The translations under genes were made by a program, and so were the position numbers. DNA of 6,537 nt, from contig WLCU01000056.1 in the NCBI GenBank assembly GCA_009705165.1, forward strand, positions 1-6,537. The letters are read 5' to 3'. The notes beneath the pieces are model-generated. The model worked only from the letters and a program-made list of their open reading frames with translations. It did no database searches and was not told the origin of the DNA. Shown piece by piece: positions 4,915 through 6,537 of this stretch. This DNA comes from Actinomycetota bacterium (GTDB lineage Bacteria > Actinomycetota > Actinomycetes > Nanopelagicales > Nanopelagicaceae). Position 1 is the stretch's first letter. Each line of letters starts with the position of its first letter.

Positions 4915-5982
4915 TTGCGTTCATCACTCCCAGACTTCCCCTGGGATGCACTTGCACCCTATGCCGATAAAGCGCGCGCGCATCCTGATGGAATAATCGA
5001 TCTCTCTGTTGGAACTCCAGTTGATCCAACACCTGATTTTATTCAAGCCGAGCTTCGTGAGGCCTCTAACTCACCAAGTTATCCAGTAACTGCAGGTACG
5101 CCTGAACTACGACAAAGCATAAAGAGTTGGGCAGTTAATCGTTTAGGTGCTTCAGGAGATTTCGATGTATTGCCGCTTATTGGTTCAAAAGAATTAGTTG
5201 CATGGTTGCCAACTATTTTGGAAAGTTCAAAAGTATTGATTCCAGAGATTGCCTATCCCACTTATCACGTGGGTGCGTTGATTGCACAAGCCGAATCAAT
5301 CCCGGTGGCAATTGATGCCGATCTTTGGCCAGCGGCAGATTTAGCCTGGATGAATTCACCTTCTAATCCAACTGGCCGCGTTCACAGCGTTGATGAAATT
5401 AGGAAATGTATTGAATGGTCACGCAAACATTCAGCGGTACTTATTTCAGATGAGTGTTATTTAGAGTTTGATCACACCGCCACTTCAACTTCAATTATGG
5501 CGTTAACAGGCGGGGATAATCGCAATATCTTGGCGGTGCATTCATTATCCAAGCGCTCTTCAATGGCCGGTTATCGCGCAGCATTTATGGTGGGGGATTC
5601 TGAGTTAATCGCCCGAATTCGTGAACTTCGCAAACATGCTGGAATGATGGTTTCACTTCCAGTACAAAAAGCAATGACGACTGCGCTTTCAGATGAGCAA
5701 CATGTTGCGCAACAACGTGCAAGATATAACGCTCGCCGCGATGCACTGCGCCCTGCCCTTGAAGCATGTGGATTCACAATCGAACACAGCAATGCAGGTT
5801 TATACATTTGGTGTACACGCAATGAAGATGCCTGGGTGAGTGTTGATTGGCTGGCGCAACGTGGAATTCTTGCTACTCCTGGAAGTTTTTATGGGGACAA
5901 AGGCAAAAACAATATCCGCATAGCAATGACTGCAACGGATGCACAGATAAATGCAGCAGTTTCACGTTTAATGGCCGAATAA
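4915..5982 (+). CDS. dapC: N-succinyl-L,L-diaminopimelate aminotransferase (DapC)
   Basis: PLP-dependent class I/II aminotransferase that makes N-succinyl-L,L-diaminopimelate from the 6-oxo precursor and glutamate, in the succinylase branch to meso-DAP and lysine. It has the family's fold-type I landmarks: NSPSNPTGR (147-155) with N151, ISDECY (177-182) with D179 and Y182 for the PLP ring, the Schiff-base lysine K213 in SLSKRS (210-215), R221 in GYRAAF, and the carboxylate-binding R335 in NNIRIAM. The N-terminal LPDFPWD (5-11) and DLSVGTPVDPTP (29-40) are characteristic of actinobacterial DapC as I recall them. At 355 aa it is normal in length (about 360). The start must be TTG 4915: an in-frame TAA, the fdxA stop, lies 6 nt upstream, and no ATG follows until deep in the protein. 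There is only a weak ribosome site, so it probably relies on coupling to fdxA. Confidence 0.93.
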   Translation: MRSSLPDFPWDALAPYADKARAHPDGIIDLSVGTPVDPTPDFIQAELREASNSPSYPVTAGTPELRQSIKSWAVNRLGASGDFDVLPLIGSKELVAWLPTILESSKVLIPEIAYPTYHVGALIAQAESIPVAIDADLWPAADLAWMNSPSNPTGRVHSVDEIRKCIEWSRKHSAVLISDECYLEFDHTATSTSIMALTGGDNRNILAVHSLSKRSSMAGYRAAFMVGDSELIARIRELRKHAGMMVSLPVQKAMTTALSDEQHVAQQRARYNARRDALRPALEACGFTIEHSNAGLYIWCTRNEDAWVSVDWLAQRGILATPGSFYGDKGKNNIRIAMTATDAQINAAVSRLMAE

Positions 5983-6537
5983 ATGAGCGTTGGGATTTTG
6001 CTGGTTGGCGGTTTTGGTACCCGTCTGATGCCTTTAACAAAAAACACACCTAAACCAATGTTAACTGTTGCAGGTCTTCCAGTAACCGAGCACCAGTTAG
6101 CAATGGCTAAAAGAGCAGGAATTACAACCGTAGTTCTAGCTACCTCATACTTATCAGAAGTATTTATTCCATATTTTGGCGATGGTTCTAAATGGGGCAT
6201 GAATCTGCTTTATGCCGTTGAAAAGGAGCCACTTGGCACTGGCGGAGCAATTCGAAATGCAGCCAAACTATTAACTGGAACTGATTCGATTGTTGTTTTT
6301 AATGGAGATGTTTTGAGTTCTCATAACTTGACCGAACAGATTCGCCAACACGAGTTAAACGATGCAGATGTAACCTTACATTTAACTTCCGTAAGCGATG
6401 CCCGGGCTTATGGTTGCGTTCCAACAGATTCTGACGGACGAGTGACAGCATTTTTAGAAAAAATGGAAAATCCAATAACAAATACAATTAATGCAGGTTG
6501 CTATGTTTTCAAATCAAGTGTTGTCCAAGCGATTCCG
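5983..6537 (+). CDS. NDP-sugar pyrophosphorylase, probably mannose-1-phosphate guanylyltransferase (3' end cut by window)
   Basis: Nucleotidylyltransferase that joins a sugar-1-phosphate to an NTP, releasing pyrophosphate. The 185 visible residues contain the family signature GGFGTRLMPLTKNTPKPM (9-26), with the nucleotide-binding G-T-R and K24, the substrate-loop motif EPLGTGGAIRN (82-92), FNGDV (106-110) with Mg-binding D109, and the later EK (159-160) and NAGCYVF (170-176). The overall style matches the actinobacterial enzyme of GDP-mannose synthesis (Rv3264c type, about 360 aa), so roughly half is missing. A glucose-1-phosphate uridylyl- or thymidylyltransferase is the alternative. GDP-mannose would feed mannosylated lipids and glycans of the envelope. 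The ATG begins directly after the dapC stop (TAA-ATG), without a clear Shine-Dalgarno, which suggests coupling to dapC. The gene remains open at the window end. Confidence 0.88.
   Translation, partial: MSVGILLVGGFGTRLMPLTKNTPKPMLTVAGLPVTEHQLAMAKRAGITTVVLATSYLSEVFIPYFGDGSKWGMNLLYAVEKEPLGTGGAIRNAAKLLTGTDSIVVFNGDVLSSHNLTEQIRQHELNDADVTLHLTSVSDARAYGCVPTDSDGRVTAFLEKMENPITNTINAGCYVFKSSVVQAIP

Noticed and set aside
5889..6200. 103-aa minus-strand open frame across the dapC/nucleotidylyltransferase junction.
   Set aside because: It is antisense to two conserved coding regions and has no ribosome site or recognisable motif.
1..6537. Mobile element, phage, CRISPR, toxin-antitoxin or defence system.
   Set aside because: No transposase, integrase, repeat array or small toxin/antitoxin pair is visible on either strand; all sizeable genes are core metabolic or regulatory families.

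Overview
This 6.5-kb window looks like ordinary chromosomal DNA of a low-GC actinobacterium. The markers are mycothiol synthesis (mshB), a MoeZ-type MoeB-rhodanese fusion, a TetR regulator that reads like mycobacterial Rv3208, and the pair fdxA-dapC, which is also adjacent in mycobacteria (Rv1177-Rv1178). The base composition is clearly AT-leaning, with many A/T-ending codons and tight overlapping gene junctions. This would suit streamlined freshwater actinobacteria of the acI / Nanopelagicales type. That placement is inferred from composition and protein style, not from an alignment. I see no tRNA, rRNA, CRISPR array, insertion sequence or phage gene, and no gene-free stretch longer than about 100 bases.

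Left part (1-2937): a TetR-family regulator runs leftwards out of the window. An 83-bp divergent promoter region separates it from a rightward operon of moeZ (sulfur-carrier-protein activation), mshB (mycothiol deacetylase) and a small four-helix membrane protein. The three operon genes overlap or touch at their ends. Middle part (2934-4489): a leftward two-gene operon encodes a 66-aa domain protein followed by cysteinyl-tRNA synthetase, joined by a GTGA stop/start overlap. Its last stop codon overlaps the last stop codon of the membrane-protein gene in the tetranucleotide TTAA. Right part (4490-6537): a 98-bp divergent promoter region precedes a rightward run of fdxA (7Fe ferredoxin), dapC (succinyl-diaminopimelate aminotransferase) and a sugar-phosphate nucleotidylyltransferase of the mannose-1-phosphate guanylyltransferase type that is cut by the window end.

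Functionally, the left and middle genes share a cysteine/sulfur theme: activation of sulfur carriers, the cysteine-containing thiol mycothiol, and charging of tRNA-Cys. The right-hand genes serve electron transfer, lysine/peptidoglycan precursor synthesis and probably GDP-mannose supply for cell-envelope glycans. Two first-of-operon genes (the TetR gene and the 66-aa gene) have a TAnnnT -10 box ending 6-8 nt before a forced ATG, which suggests leaderless mRNAs. mshB, the membrane-protein gene and fdxA have clear Shine-Dalgarno sequences.

I did not find a convincing undescribed system. The items most worth a second look are the stand-alone 66-aa domain coupled to cysS, the less usual (for Actinobacteria) form of CysRS, and a perfect 7-bp inverted repeat spanning the divergent fdxA promoter region.
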